Shown here: positions 37,793 to 50,368 of the stretch, piece by piece | How positions within the stretch are numbered: the first letter of the stretch is position 1 | Layout of the letters: the number at the start of each line of letters is the position of its first letter | Origin: Deinococcus aquaticus | GTDB taxonomy: Bacteria > Deinococcota > Deinococci > Deinococcales > Deinococcaceae | DNA length: 64,000 bases | Reading direction: 5' to 3' | NCBI RefSeq assembly: GCF_028622095.1 | Contig: NZ_CP115165.1 | Coordinates: forward strand, 2,725,501-2,789,500 | The notes under the pieces: generated by a model | The model's database searches: none | What the model was told of the DNA's origin: nothing | What the model saw: only the letters and a program-made list of their open reading frames with translations | Program-made: the position numbers and the translations under genes

Positions 37793-38812
37793 TCACCGGG
37801 ACAGTTTCTCCAGCAGGCCCACCAGTCGGGCGTCCAGGGCCTTGCCGGCGTGTGGTTTCAGGCGTTCCACGTCGCCCATCCGCACGAACGCGTTCGCAAC
37901 GGCCAGGATGCGGGCGTACAGCGGAATGTCCTCGCCGGCCAGCTTGTCGGGTTCGCCCTGACCGTCCCAGCGTTCATGGTGGTGGCGAATGGCTTTCTGC
38001 GTCTCTGCGAGGTGCGGCACGCCATGCAGGAAGTTCGCGCCGACCAGGGCGTGCCCGGCCTCGCCGTGAATCTTGCCCAGGTCGTGCAGGGTCGCGGCGT
38101 ACCACAGTTCTTCCAGTTCCCGGTCGGCCAGTCCGATCAGGCGGCCCAGTTTCAGGCTGGTGTCCGCCACGGACTGTGCGTGCCCCAGCGAGTCGAACTC
38201 GCGGCTCTCGACCGCCTCGACGAGCGCGCCCGTCAGTTGCCGGGCCGCCGTCTTCCACTCCTCGCGGCCTTCCAGAATGCCCAGCAGGGGCGCCACGGCC
38301 GCCGCCCACTTGGTCACGGCCTCCTGCGCGCCCGGCGTGACACCCTCGGCGCCCGTGCGGTCCAGGACCAGCGCGCCCAGGTTGCGGCCCCGGTCACTCA
38401 GGGGCACGACCAGCGACACGGTCACGTCCCGCATGCCGCAGCTGTCCAGCAACGCGGCCGCCTCGGGGCCGTTCTGCTCGTACAGTTCGCGGGTGCCGTC
38501 GGCCAGCACGCGCGGCCGCATCCCGGACCACGGGCCACTCAGGGCGGCGCCCATCAGGTCCTTCGGGTACCCGAACACGGCGGCCACGCGGTCCTGCCCG
38601 CGCCGAACCACCGCGAACCCCTGGGCGTTCCCGCCCAGCAGGGTCGCCGCGTACGAGAGTGCGCCCTCCAGAATTCCTTCCAGGGAGGGGCGTGAGAGCA
38701 GATCGGCCAGCACGCGGGTCGGATCGAGCGGCTCACCAGACACCGAGATCCCGGTCTTGCGCGGGTCAGGACTGCCTGGGGCCGGTGGCGGGGTGCGGGG
38801 GCGTCGGAACAC
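37793..38812 (-). CDS. GAF plus degenerate HD-GYP domain protein
   Basis: 339 residues. Residues about 40-185 form a GAF-type sensor. Residues 195-339 are an HD-GYP domain: His211, His243-Asp244 ([13 protein letters not shown]), His277-279, then GQGEP at 284-288 where GYP is expected, and VANAF where the family has the Asp of DAF. HD-GYP proteins hydrolyse cyclic di-GMP. Here Tyr is Glu and the late Asp is Asn307, so activity is uncertain; it may act as a sensor. Start GTG 38812 with TATACT nine bases upstream. Confidence 0.82.
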   Translation of the reverse strand: MFRRPRTPPPAPGSPDPRKTGISVSGEPLDPTRVLADLLSRPSLEGILEGALSYAATLLGGNAQGFAVVRRGQDRVAAVFGYPKDLMGAALSGPWSGMRPRVLADGTRELYEQNGPEAAALLDSCGMRDVTVSLVVPLSDRGRNLGALVLDRTGAEGVTPGAQEAVTKWAAAVAPLLGILEGREEWKTAARQLTGALVEAVESREFDSLGHAQSVADTSLKLGRLIGLADRELEELWYAATLHDLGKIHGEAGHALVGANFLHGVPHLAETQKAIRHHHERWDGQGEPDKLAGEDIPLYARILAVANAFVRMGDVERLKPHAGKALDARLVGLLEKLSR

Positions 38813-38821
38813 GTTACGCGT

Positions 38822-38840
38822 AGTATACCCGCGCTACGCT
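38822..38840. promoter_or_regulatory. Back-to-back leaderless -10 boxes
   Basis: TATACT (minus strand, 38822-38827) serves the HD-GYP gene and TACGCT (plus strand, 38835-38840) serves the YkgJ gene. Only seven bases lie between them, so the polymerase footprints must collide. Confidence 0.55.
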
Positions 38841-38847
38841 GCGCGCC

Positions 38848-39585
38848 ATGACGCACGCCTCACCCACCCCCCATTCCAACGTGACCGACCCGGTCCGGCA
38901 CGGGTACGCCCGGTACGCGCAGCAGGCCACGCGCTGGCTCGGCCGGTACACGCAGCAGGGCGGACAGGTGTTCTGCGGCGCCGGTTGCTTCGCGTGCTGC
39001 AACATGCCCATCCGCGTCAGTCTGGCCGAGGCGCTGATCATGACGGCCGCCCTGAACCCCGATCAGGCCCGCGCGGTCGAGGCGCACGCGCGCGCCGCCG
39101 TCGCCAACGCCCGCACTGCCCGCAGCGACGAGCAGTACGTGCAGCGCCACCGCGACGAGGTCGGGTACTGCCCGATCCTGAACCGCGAGACCGGCGGGTG
39201 CAGCCAGTACGAGGCGCGCCCCACCCGCTGCCGCGACACCTTCAGCGCCTTTCCCGCCACGTACTGCGAGAGCGGCACCCTGGAACGCATGACCCGCCGC
39301 GAGCAGGCCGAGTACCGCCGTGAGGTCGCTCGCACGCCCGGCACCGACGGCGAACTGCACTTCATTGCGCCCCTGGAGCACCTGTCCGAACCCATCTGGG
39401 TGGCTGCCGCCCGCGCCATGCGCCAGGAGTGGGGCATTGAAGTCTGGGGTGACTTCTGGCTGCTGACCACCCTGGGCGCCGACCCGAAATTCATGGCGGC
39501 CGTCACGCAGGGCAACTCCCGCGCCGCGTGGCAGATCGCCTCCGGGCGGGGACTGGCGCACCGCATGCTGCTGGAAATGGAGTGA
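38848..39585 (+). CDS. YkgJ-family cysteine cluster protein
   Basis: 245 residues. The CxxxCxxCC-type cluster ([18 protein letters not shown]) together with the later [23 protein letters not shown] defines the UPF0153/YkgJ family, thought to bind zinc or an iron-sulfur cluster. Role unknown. The C-terminal half is extended relative to the shortest members. TACGCT seven bases before the ATG. Confidence 0.88.
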   Translation: MTHASPTPHSNVTDPVRHGYARYAQQATRWLGRYTQQGGQVFCGAGCFACCNMPIRVSLAEALIMTAALNPDQARAVEAHARAAVANARTARSDEQYVQRHRDEVGYCPILNRETGGCSQYEARPTRCRDTFSAFPATYCESGTLERMTRREQAEYRREVARTPGTDGELHFIAPLEHLSEPIWVAAARAMRQEWGIEVWGDFWLLTTLGADPKFMAAVTQGNSRAAWQIASGRGLAHRMLLEME

Positions 39586-39713
39586 GCGCGGGGCCCTGAG
39601 CGGGCGGGTGGAACAGCGTGCGCGTGGGGCGAAGGCCGCTATCAGGCAGCCGGCCACACACAACAGCGCATGGCCTACTCCCCACTTCCCGAGCGCGCTC
39701 CCTGACCACAGAC

Positions 39714-39750
39714 AAAAGCAGCGTCCCCGGACATTCCATCCGGGGACGCT
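39714..39750 (-). terminator. Terminator of tRNA-Val
   Basis: 12-bp perfect stem (39720-39731 with 39739-39750) followed on the minus strand by GCTTTTGT. Confidence 0.85.
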
Positions 39751-39755
39751 GTGTG

Positions 39756-39830
<75 letters not shown>

Positions 39831-39927
39831 GCTGCGGCCTGACATCTTAAGGGGCGGCGGGCGGCGTTGCAAGGGGGGCGGGCGCACAGCATTGTGAGGG
39901 AGCGCGCGCCCCTGCCGGGTCTTCGGG

Positions 39928-39933
39928 TATACT
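39928..39933 (+). promoter_or_regulatory. -10 box of the rimP-nusA-infB operon
   Basis: TATACT; transcription would start near 39940, giving a leader of about 85 bases, exceptional here. Confidence 0.6.
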
Positions 39934-39957
39934 GGGGGGGTAATTCCTCGAACGAGG

Positions 39958-39981
39958 GGTGGGTGGCAACCCACCTTTTTT
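39958..39981 (+). terminator. Intrinsic terminator in the rimP leader (candidate attenuator)
   Basis: GGTGGGT-GGCA-ACCCACC, a 7-bp stem, followed by six T (39976-39981), between the promoter and the rimP ATG. A competing pairing of CCACC (39971-39975) with GGTGG downstream (39991-39995), and a CCTCG/CGAGG hairpin just upstream, are possible. Confidence 0.65.
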
Positions 39982-40024
39982 CGTGGAGGGGGTGGTTTTC
40001 AGGCTGTTTCCCAGCCGACACAAT

Positions 40025-40486
40025 ATGAATAACAACGGAAGTAACAATCAACTGATGCAGATCGCGCAGACCGCACTGACCCCGCTGGGGTTCGAGGTGC
40101 TGGAAGTGCAGGTGCAGAACCTGGGCGGCCAGCCGATCGTGCTGGTCCGCATCGACCGTCTGGACGAGCAGCCCGTGACCGTCGAGGACCTGACGAAGGC
40201 CAGCCGCGCATCGGAAGCCGAGTTCGACCGGGTGGACCCGATCGCCGGTGAGTACCGCCTGGAGTTCGAGTCGCCCGGCAGCAAGCGGCCGCTGACGCGC
40301 GCCCGGCACTTCGAGCGGATGCTGGGCCTCAAGGCCCGCGTGCGCGGTGAGGGGCAGGCGTTCACCGCCCCGATTGCCGCAGTGGACGGCGAGATGATCT
40401 CGTTCGATGTGGCCGGTGAGCGCGTGACCCTGAGCGCCGGGTCGTTCCAGGCGAACCTCGCGGAGTTCCCGGACCGCCACCGTTAA
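40025..40486 (+). CDS. rimP: Ribosome maturation factor RimP
   Basis: Needed for 30S subunit assembly. 153 residues from ATG 40025; the frame to 39959 runs through the leader hairpin. The N domain shows the family pattern ALTPLGFEVLEVQVQ, PIVLVRIDR, VTVEDLTKASRASEAEFD, and the junction YRLEFESPGSKRPLTRARHFERMLG is highly conserved. First gene of rimP-nusA-ylxR-infB, the common bacterial order. Confidence 0.95.
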   Translation: MNNNGSNNQLMQIAQTALTPLGFEVLEVQVQNLGGQPIVLVRIDRLDEQPVTVEDLTKASRASEAEFDRVDPIAGEYRLEFESPGSKRPLTRARHFERMLGLKARVRGEGQAFTAPIAAVDGEMISFDVAGERVTLSAGSFQANLAEFPDRHR

Positions 40487-40544
40487 ATCGGGCGGGGCCT
40501 GCCACGCGCGGGCCGCCCGGATTCTAGTAAAGGAAAAGAGTGAG

Positions 40545-41729
<1,185 letters not shown>

Positions 41730-41732
41730 GTG

Positions 41733-42131
41733 TTGACGGCCTCCCCCGCCCCCACCCACGCCCCGGACCGGCACGCCCCGGACCGGCACACGCCGGAACG
41801 GACCTGCGTGGCGTGCCGCCGCAAGCGGCCCCAGTCGGCGCTGACGCGCCTGACGCGGGTGGACGGCGCGTGGAGCCTCAGCGCGGGGCACCGGGCCGGG
41901 CGCGGCGCGTACGTGTGCAGCGACACGCCGGACTGCTGGCAGGACCGGAGGTTGCGCCGCGCATTCGGCGCGCAGGCCCCGCAGGTGGCCGCCGCCCTGA
42001 CGGGCGCACTGGCCCCCTCCAGCGGGGAAACCCAGCCGGTCACGGCCGGGACCGTACGTTCCGGACGGGAGAAGGCCAGCCGCGCCACCTCAACCGCTTC
42101 AACCGAATCAACCCCGCACGCTGCCCCTTAA
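41733..42131 (+). CDS. ylxR: YlxR family RNA-binding protein (DUF448)
   Basis: About 132 residues. After a Pro/His-rich start the YlxR core appears: RTCVACRRKRPQSALTRLTR and GRGAYVCSD, with the conserved Cys pairs. The C-terminal 45 residues are low-complexity. YlxR proteins bind RNA and influence RNase P or regulation. The TTG at 41733 is favoured because AGGAG of the nusA end is six bases before it; a GTG at 41730 directly after the nusA stop is an alternative. Confidence 0.85.
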   Translation: MTASPAPTHAPDRHAPDRHTPERTCVACRRKRPQSALTRLTRVDGAWSLSAGHRAGRGAYVCSDTPDCWQDRRLRRAFGAQAPQVAAALTGALAPSSGETQPVTAGTVRSGREKASRATSTASTESTPHAAP

Positions 42132-42161
42132 GGGCCGTGACGGGTCTCACCGGAGGTGAGC

Positions 42162-43943
<1,782 letters not shown>

Positions 43944-43957
43944 ACTTCACCGTAAGG

Positions 43958-43989
43958 GCCGGAACCTCCGCGTGGGGTTCCGGCTTTTT
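43958..43989 (+). terminator. Terminator of the rimP-infB operon
   Basis: 9-bp stem GCCGGAACC/GGTTCCGGC (43958-43966 with 43976-43984) followed by five T. Confidence 0.9.
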
Positions 43990-44000
43990 CGTGGCGGCGG

Positions 44001-45206
44001 TCACTTGTTGGCGGCGGGCGTGACGAACAGTCGCCAGTGGTCGTCACGCAGGCGGGTGTCGCGGGCGGGCGCGGGTTCCAGGGTGAGGGTGAAAAGAACG
44101 CCGTTCTCCTGGCCGGTCAGGGTGAGCTGTGAGTCCCGCCGCGTCCAGCGCAGGCGCTGCGGGGAGCCGTGGACCGGGGTCAGGGTGAGGGTCTGACCGC
44201 TGCCCTCATAGCGTCCGGCTCCTGTGGCGGGGTCATTCGGGCAGTTCATCCACTCGATGCGGTACAGCGGCGCAAGGCTGGTGCGGTAGGCATCCAGGGC
44301 CAGGGTGCGCCAGCGGCAGTCGTTCGCGATATCGGGGGCAGGTCGGGTGTCGGCGGTGACGCGGTACACGCCCGCGAGGTCGTGGGGAACGGGCCGGGGG
44401 GACCATTTCTGCACGTAGTCCAGGGTGGTCAGGAGGGGCGCACAGGTGACGTACCCCGCGACTGCCAGCCGCGCGAGTGCCCGCAGCGGGCGGGGGCCGG
44501 GCAGTCCCGTCGGGGCAGGCAGGGGCCGGGTGGGTTCGTTCCGCAGGGCGCGCCAGAGGTTCGGCAGGTGAGGCCACAGGATCGCCACGGCGAGCAGCAG
44601 CAGGTTGGCGGCCCCGAGCTTCACGAACACGTTGAAGCTCAGGTTCAGCAGCAGCACGAAGCTCAGGACCGGAACGGCCAGCAGCGCCCCGGCGAGCGCC
44701 GTGCGGCGGTGCAGCAGCAGGAACGCGGGCAGCACTTCCAGCGCGCCGCCCACGAACTGGAACAGCGGCGAGGCCCCGACGGTGCGCCACAGCAGGCTCA
44801 TGTGGTTCATCTGCCCGAAGCGGGTCAGGAGGTCGCTGTGGTCCGGCTGGGGCATCTGGAGCAGGAACACCTTCTGCCATCCGTAGCTGAACAGGATATA
44901 TGCCAGGTACAGCCGCACCGCGCGCATGACCCAGGGGGCGGCGCGGGCCGTCCAGCCCCGGTCACCCTCGGCGCGGCCCCAGGCGAACGCGACGATCAGG
45001 GCCAGTCCCGCGTTCAGGCCGAACAGGATGAACGCGCTGGGCGGCTCGTCCGTCAGGGGCGGCCCGGTCTCGCCCGCCAGCCGCCGCGCCAGGGGCGTCA
45101 GGGTCACGCCATACCAGTTCAGGAAGATCAGCAGCAACCAGCACGCCAGCCAGCGAACACCCAGTCCGGACGGGACGCGGGCGGTCTTGAGGGTAAAGGC
45201 AGTCAC
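44001..45206 (-). CDS. DoxX/HTTM-like integral membrane protein
   Basis: 401 residues from GTG 45206. About six to seven hydrophobic segments in the first 270 residues, with the pattern MRAVRLYLAYILFSYGWQKVF and GGALEVLPAFLLL resembling DoxX-type four-helix proteins. The last 120 residues are a soluble domain with beta-strand character (YRVTADTRP, LTLTPVHGSPQRLRWT, LTLTGQENGVLFTLTLEP). Function unknown. The in-frame extension to 45248 lies upstream of a CACAAT box. Confidence 0.7.
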   Translation of the reverse strand: MTAFTLKTARVPSGLGVRWLACWLLLIFLNWYGVTLTPLARRLAGETGPPLTDEPPSAFILFGLNAGLALIVAFAWGRAEGDRGWTARAAPWVMRAVRLYLAYILFSYGWQKVFLLQMPQPDHSDLLTRFGQMNHMSLLWRTVGASPLFQFVGGALEVLPAFLLLHRRTALAGALLAVPVLSFVLLLNLSFNVFVKLGAANLLLLAVAILWPHLPNLWRALRNEPTRPLPAPTGLPGPRPLRALARLAVAGYVTCAPLLTTLDYVQKWSPRPVPHDLAGVYRVTADTRPAPDIANDCRWRTLALDAYRTSLAPLYRIEWMNCPNDPATGAGRYEGSGQTLTLTPVHGSPQRLRWTRRDSQLTLTGQENGVLFTLTLEPAPARDTRLRDDHWRLFVTPAANK

Positions 45207-45304
45207 CCTGCCGATTGTGCCTGCCAGCTGACGGCGTGGGCGCCTCACATGACCAACCCCCCGCCACGGGGACGGGGGGCTTCTGGGGGGTCAGGGTGTG
45301 GGGT

Positions 45305-45919
45305 TCAGGTGCCGCTGGTGGTGTCGCTGGCGGCGGCGCCGCCCTGGTCGGTGCTGCCCTGATCCGCGCTGCCGGCCGGAGCGCCGGGCTGCTGACCGCG
45401 CGGGCCACGCTGACCGTCGCCGTCGCGGGGGCCGCTCGCGTCACGGGGTCCATGGTCGCCGCGGCCGCCGGGGCCACGTCCGCCGAACGCGAAGGGGTTC
45501 TCAGCGAGGTGCGTTTTCATCTCGGCGGCCCGGTCGGCGGGGATGTCCCCGGCCTTCACGGCGGCGTCGATGGTGGTCGTTCCGGCCTTCAGAGCGGCTG
45601 CCTTGAGCTTGTCGGGGGTGGTGTTCAGCTGCGCGGCGAGGTTCTTGAGGAAGGTGTCGGTGTAGTTGGTGCCGCTGCGGGCGGCGCGGTCCTGCTGGCC
45701 CTGTGTCTGGCCGTTCTGCGTCTGGCCGGGCTGGGTCTGGCCGGGCTGGGTCTGGCCGGGCTGGGCGGGTTTCACGCGCTGCGGGGCCTGGGCGGTGATG
45801 TCGGTGCCAGTGGTGTCGGCGGCGGTGCTGGCGCTGCCCTGCTGGGCGAACACGAGGCCCACGGTCAGGGGCAGGGCGGCCAGGGCGATCAGGGGCAGGC
45901 GGTTCAGTTGGTTCTTCAT
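45305..45919 (-). CDS. Secreted Gln/Gly-rich protein with DUF2680-like helix
   Basis: 204 residues from ATG 45919; the longer frame to 46075 has no supporting signal. Signal peptide (residues 1-27, cleavage near FAQQ). Residues about 50-70 contain the unit PGQTQ three times in tandem followed by NGQTQ. A helical part NYTDTFLKNLAAQLNTTPDK resembles DUF2680/YckD-type repeats (a helical pair found in secreted proteins). The tail is Gly/Asp/Arg-rich (GRGPGGRGDHGPRDASGPRD). Likely an unstructured envelope protein. Confidence 0.7.
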   Translation of the reverse strand: MKNQLNRLPLIALAALPLTVGLVFAQQGSASTAADTTGTDITAQAPQRVKPAQPGQTQPGQTQPGQTQNGQTQGQQDRAARSGTNYTDTFLKNLAAQLNTTPDKLKAAALKAGTTTIDAAVKAGDIPADRAAEMKTHLAENPFAFGGRGPGGRGDHGPRDASGPRDGDGQRGPRGQQPGAPAGSADQGSTDQGGAAASDTTSGT

Positions 45920-46184
45920 GGGGTCACGCTCCGTACTGGTTGGGTGGGGGTCCGGGGTGCGGCGCGGGCCGTTCATGACGCGGCGGGCGCGGCGGGGCCG
46001 GACGGGTGGATGGGGGTTGGGGTGCGGCGCGTGGCCTGCTCCGGAGCTCGGCCACACCGGCAGTCTGCCCGGCACGTGTTAAGAGGCGGCTAACGGCCAG
46101 GGCCAGAGCCAGGACTGAGGGCTGGGGCTGGGGGATGGGGCGCGCATGGTGTGCGGGTGGGAACGGGACGGGGCGCGGGTCTGG

Positions 46185-46190
46185 TATGCT
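46185..46190 (+). promoter_or_regulatory. -10 box of leaderless small membrane protein gene
   Basis: TATGCT eight bases before TTG 46199. About 280 bases between 45920 and 46198 hold no gene; only this box is visible there. Confidence 0.5.
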
Positions 46191-46198
46191 GCGGCGCT

Positions 46199-46543
46199 TT
46201 GAATCGTCTGCTTTCTTCCGTCCGTGCGTGGCAGGTGTACCTGCATGCGTGGCCTGGGGTGCTGACGCTGATGTCGCTGCTGGCCGTGCTGCTGGGTACG
46301 CCGGTGCCTGCGCCGGATGTGGGGGCGCGCATGTCGGCGGGCCGGGTCACGCCGGCACTGCCGGAAGCACGGCCAGCTCCGTCGCCACCGGCGCCGGTCC
46401 CGCTGGCCTCGGCGCCGCCGCCGGAACCATACCGGCTCCCCGCGCCGCGCCTGCTGGCCCTGGTGCGCCCGTGGGTGTGGACCGCGCCGCTGCGCCGCGT
46501 GGACCTGAGCGTGCTGGGGCGGCGGCAGTCGGACGGCGGCTGA
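46199..46543 (+). CDS. Small single-pass membrane protein, leaderless TTG start
   Basis: 114 residues if started at TTG 46199 (NRLLSSVRAWQVYLHAWPG). One hydrophobic segment (GVLTLMSLLAVLLGTPVPA) near residues 20-38 is followed by a Pro-rich stretch (ARPAPSPPAPVPLASAPPP) and a short C terminus. No family recognised. The frame is open upstream to 46151, but the TATGCT box makes the TTG the likely start. It precedes the MITE-like element and secDF. Confidence 0.55.
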   Translation: MNRLLSSVRAWQVYLHAWPGVLTLMSLLAVLLGTPVPAPDVGARMSAGRVTPALPEARPAPSPPAPVPLASAPPPEPYRLPAPRLLALVRPWVWTAPLRRVDLSVLGRRQSDGG

Positions 46544-46596
46544 CCGGACAGCGACTGGACCGCCGCTGCCTGCGCCGCCTGGACCCGCCCTGAATC

Positions 46597-46732
46597 ATAC
46601 GGATTCCGTCTGTTTCGTTAACAACCCGGGACAGCACCGGGTTGCCAACTCCACGACCGGAATCCGCAGGGCTCCCACTCGCATCCGCTCGGATGGAACG
46701 ATTTTTGCAAACCATTCCATCGGAGTCCGTAT
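46597..46732. repeat. MITE-like 136-bp element with 12-bp terminal inverted repeats
   Basis: Left end ATACGGATTCCG (46597-46608), right end CGGAGTCCGTAT (46721-46732); the two are inverted copies with one mismatch. Inside are AACCCGG/CCGGGTT (46622-46643), and the pair GATGGAA/TTCCATC at 46692-46698 and 46715-46721. No ORF inside. The size and ends suggest a small non-coding mobile repeat. It occupies the space before secDF. Confidence 0.6.
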
Positions 46733-46793
46733 CAGTCCTCCCGAACGGGTGGGATCTGCCGCTTTCTTTCAATCTTTTCTCTGGAGTGTTTTC

Positions 46794-49088
46794 GTGACTT
46801 ACAGCAACAATCGCAACAAGAATGGTCGGCGTCCGCCGCCGCGCCGCGCCGCGCCGTCCGCCGGTAAACCGAGCCTGCTCACTGGCCTGCTGCTGCTGCT
46901 GGTGCTGCTGGCCAGCGTGGCGTACATCTGGCGTCCCTGGGAGCACAAGGACAACCTGTGGAGCGTCTGGAATGACAAGTTCCAGTTCATGACGCTGGGC
47001 CTGGACCTCAAGGGGGGCCTGCGGATTGAGCTGGCCCCCGAGTCGGGGTCGGCCACCAAGGAAGAACTGGAGCGCGTGAAGACCGTCATCGAGAACCGCG
47101 TGAACGCGCTGGGCGTGGCCGAGCCGACCGTGACGGTCGCGGGCGGCAAGCGCGTGGTCGTGGAGATTCCGGGTGCGACGCCCGCCGTGCAGAACCGCGC
47201 GCGTGAAATCATCGGGCAGACGGCCCGCCTGGAGTTCCGGATCGTGCAGGCCAACGCGCAGCCGGACGCCACGCTGGCCAGCGAGAAACCGCAGACCGGC
47301 GGCTACACCCTGGCGCAGCTGGGGCCGGTCGAGGCGACGGGCGAGGTCATCTCGGACGCACAGAGTGCCACGGACCCCACGTCCGGGCGCTGGGTGGTCA
47401 CCTTCCAGAACACGGACAAGGGCGCGAACACCTTCGGGGAGTTCACCGGGAAGAACGTCGGGAAGCTGATGGCCGTGGTGCTGGACGATCAGATTCAGAG
47501 CGTGGCGACCATTCAGCAGCGTCTGTTCCGTGACGTGCAGATCACGGGCAGCTTCGACGCGCAGGAAGCGAGTCAGCTGGCGCTGGTCCTGAAGTCAGGG
47601 GCGCTGCCCATCAAGATCAGGACGGAAGCCGAGAAGGCCATCGGGCCGACGCTGGGGGCCGACGCGATCCGCAGCGGCGCCACCGCGGCCCTGGTAGGGA
47701 TCGCGCTGGTGTTCGTGATGCTGTTCGCGTACTACGGCTTCTGGTTCGGGCTGGTGGGGGCGCTGGGTCTGCTGTTCTCCAGCATCGTGATCCTGGGCAT
47801 GCTGGCGGGCTTCGGGGCCACGCTGACGCTGCCCGGCATCGCTGGCCTGGTGCTGACCATCGGCGCGGCCGTGGACGGCAACGTGATTTCCTTCGAGCGC
47901 ATCAAGGAAGAACTGTACCGGGGCAAGGGCATTAAGAACTCGATCCGCGCCGGGTACGATCACTCGACGGCCGCGATTCTGGACGTGAACGCCTCGCACC
48001 TGCTGTCGGCGCTGGCGCTGTACAACTACTCGACGGGTCCGGTGAAGGGCTTCGCGGTGACGCTGATGATCGGCGTGGTCGCGGCGACCTTCTCGAACCT
48101 GGTGTTCGCGAAGTGGTTCATGGAGTGGCTCGCGCAGCGCAGGCCTAACATGAGTGCGCCGCAGTGGATCAAGGACACGCGGATCGATTTCATCCGTCCG
48201 GCGAAGTTCATCACGACGCTCAGCGTGCTGCTGGCGCTGGTGGGTGTGGGCGTCCTGGCGAGCAAGGGCATGAATTACGGCGTGGACTTCACGTCCGGCA
48301 CGACGGTCGCCATCAAGACGTCGTCGGCCACGACGACCGAGCAGGTGCGGGAGGCCGCGACCGGGGCGGGCGTGGAGAAGATCAACGGGCAGAGCACCGT
48401 GGTACAGCGTGACGTGACGCCCGGCGTGGACGGCGCGACGTACACCATCAAGGTGCCGGAACTGACGACCGCCGAGGTGCAGAAGCTGTCCGGGGCGATC
48501 ACAGCGCTGCCGCAGGGCGAGGTGCAGTCCACCGAGACGGTGGGGCCGGCCGTGGGTCAGGAGTTGACGCAGAAGACCATCTACGCCGTGCTGCTGGGCA
48601 TGGGACTCATTCTGGTGTACGTGGGCTTCCGCTTCGACTTCATCATGGGGATGGGCAGCATCCTGGCGGTCGTGCACGACGTGGCGATCGTGATGGGTCT
48701 GTACTCGCTGCTGGGCCTGGAATTCTCGATCGCCAGCGTGGCGGCGCTGCTGACATTGATCGGGTACTCGCTGAACGACTCAATCATCGTGTCCGACCGT
48801 ATCCGGGAGAACATCAAGGAGATGCGTGGCCGGCCGTACCGTGAGATCGTGAACATGTCGATCAACCAGACGCTGTCGCGCACGATCATGACGTCGATCA
48901 GTACGATGCTGCCGCTGCTGAGCCTGCTGATCTTCGGCGGGCCGGTGCTGCGGGACTTCAGTCTGGTGCTGCTGGTGGGCATCCTGATCGGGACGTACTC
49001 CAGCATCTATATCGTGGCGCCGCTGGTGGTGTACTTCGAGGAGTGGAACCGCCGCCGCAAGGAAGGCGCGCAGCCCGCGAAAGCCTGA
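46794..49088 (+). CDS. secDF: Protein translocase subunit SecDF, fused
   Basis: 764 residues from GTG 46794 (GGAG eight bases upstream; the frame to 46749 has no signal). SecD part: one helix, P1 domain with MTLGLDLKGGLRIELA, then five helices with DGNVISFERIKEEL. SecF part from about residue 450: MNYGVDFTSGTTVAI, helices with GYSLNDSIIVSDRIREN. SecDF uses the proton gradient to help export through SecYEG. The fused form also occurs in other Deinococcus and in Bacillus. Confidence 0.96.
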   Translation: MTYSNNRNKNGRRPPPRRAAPSAGKPSLLTGLLLLLVLLASVAYIWRPWEHKDNLWSVWNDKFQFMTLGLDLKGGLRIELAPESGSATKEELERVKTVIENRVNALGVAEPTVTVAGGKRVVVEIPGATPAVQNRAREIIGQTARLEFRIVQANAQPDATLASEKPQTGGYTLAQLGPVEATGEVISDAQSATDPTSGRWVVTFQNTDKGANTFGEFTGKNVGKLMAVVLDDQIQSVATIQQRLFRDVQITGSFDAQEASQLALVLKSGALPIKIRTEAEKAIGPTLGADAIRSGATAALVGIALVFVMLFAYYGFWFGLVGALGLLFSSIVILGMLAGFGATLTLPGIAGLVLTIGAAVDGNVISFERIKEELYRGKGIKNSIRAGYDHSTAAILDVNASHLLSALALYNYSTGPVKGFAVTLMIGVVAATFSNLVFAKWFMEWLAQRRPNMSAPQWIKDTRIDFIRPAKFITTLSVLLALVGVGVLASKGMNYGVDFTSGTTVAIKTSSATTTEQVREAATGAGVEKINGQSTVVQRDVTPGVDGATYTIKVPELTTAEVQKLSGAITALPQGEVQSTETVGPAVGQELTQKTIYAVLLGMGLILVYVGFRFDFIMGMGSILAVVHDVAIVMGLYSLLGLEFSIASVAALLTLIGYSLNDSIIVSDRIRENIKEMRGRPYREIVNMSINQTLSRTIMTSISTMLPLLSLLIFGGPVLRDFSLVLLVGILIGTYSSIYIVAPLVVYFEEWNRRRKEGAQPAKA

Positions 49089-49107
49089 GCGTTCCTGTCT
49101 GAAGGCT

Positions 49108-49134
49108 GCCCCTGGGTCACTCCAGGGGCGGTTT
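49108..49134 (+). terminator. Terminator of secDF
   Basis: 8-bp stem GCCCCTGG/CCAGGGGC with a 6-base loop, followed by GGTTTTC. Confidence 0.85.
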
Positions 49135-49159
49135 TCATTTGATAAACCAATGACCGTAA

Positions 49160-50257
<1,098 letters not shown>

Positions 50258-50259
50258 GC

Positions 50260-50290
50260 GGGCAGTGGGATGATGGGGAGTGGGTCGGTG
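50260..50290. repeat. GTGGGA-type intergenic repeat
   Basis: Seven- and eight-base spaced GTGGGA/GTGGGTC words after the reductase gene, similar to sequences at 54655-54675 and 61628-61672. Confidence 0.45.
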
Positions 50291-50326
50291 GTCTGCCCCG
50301 CCCTGCATCCCAGGATTGCAGCGAAC

Positions 50327-50353
50327 GGCCCGCCTGGGTATTCCAGGCGGGCC
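50327..50353. terminator. Bidirectional terminator
   Basis: Perfect 11-bp stem GGCCCGCCTGG with its complement and a 5-base loop, followed by TTCT, between the convergent reductase and MBL genes. Confidence 0.8.
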
Positions 50354-50368
50354 TTCTGCTGCCTGCTG

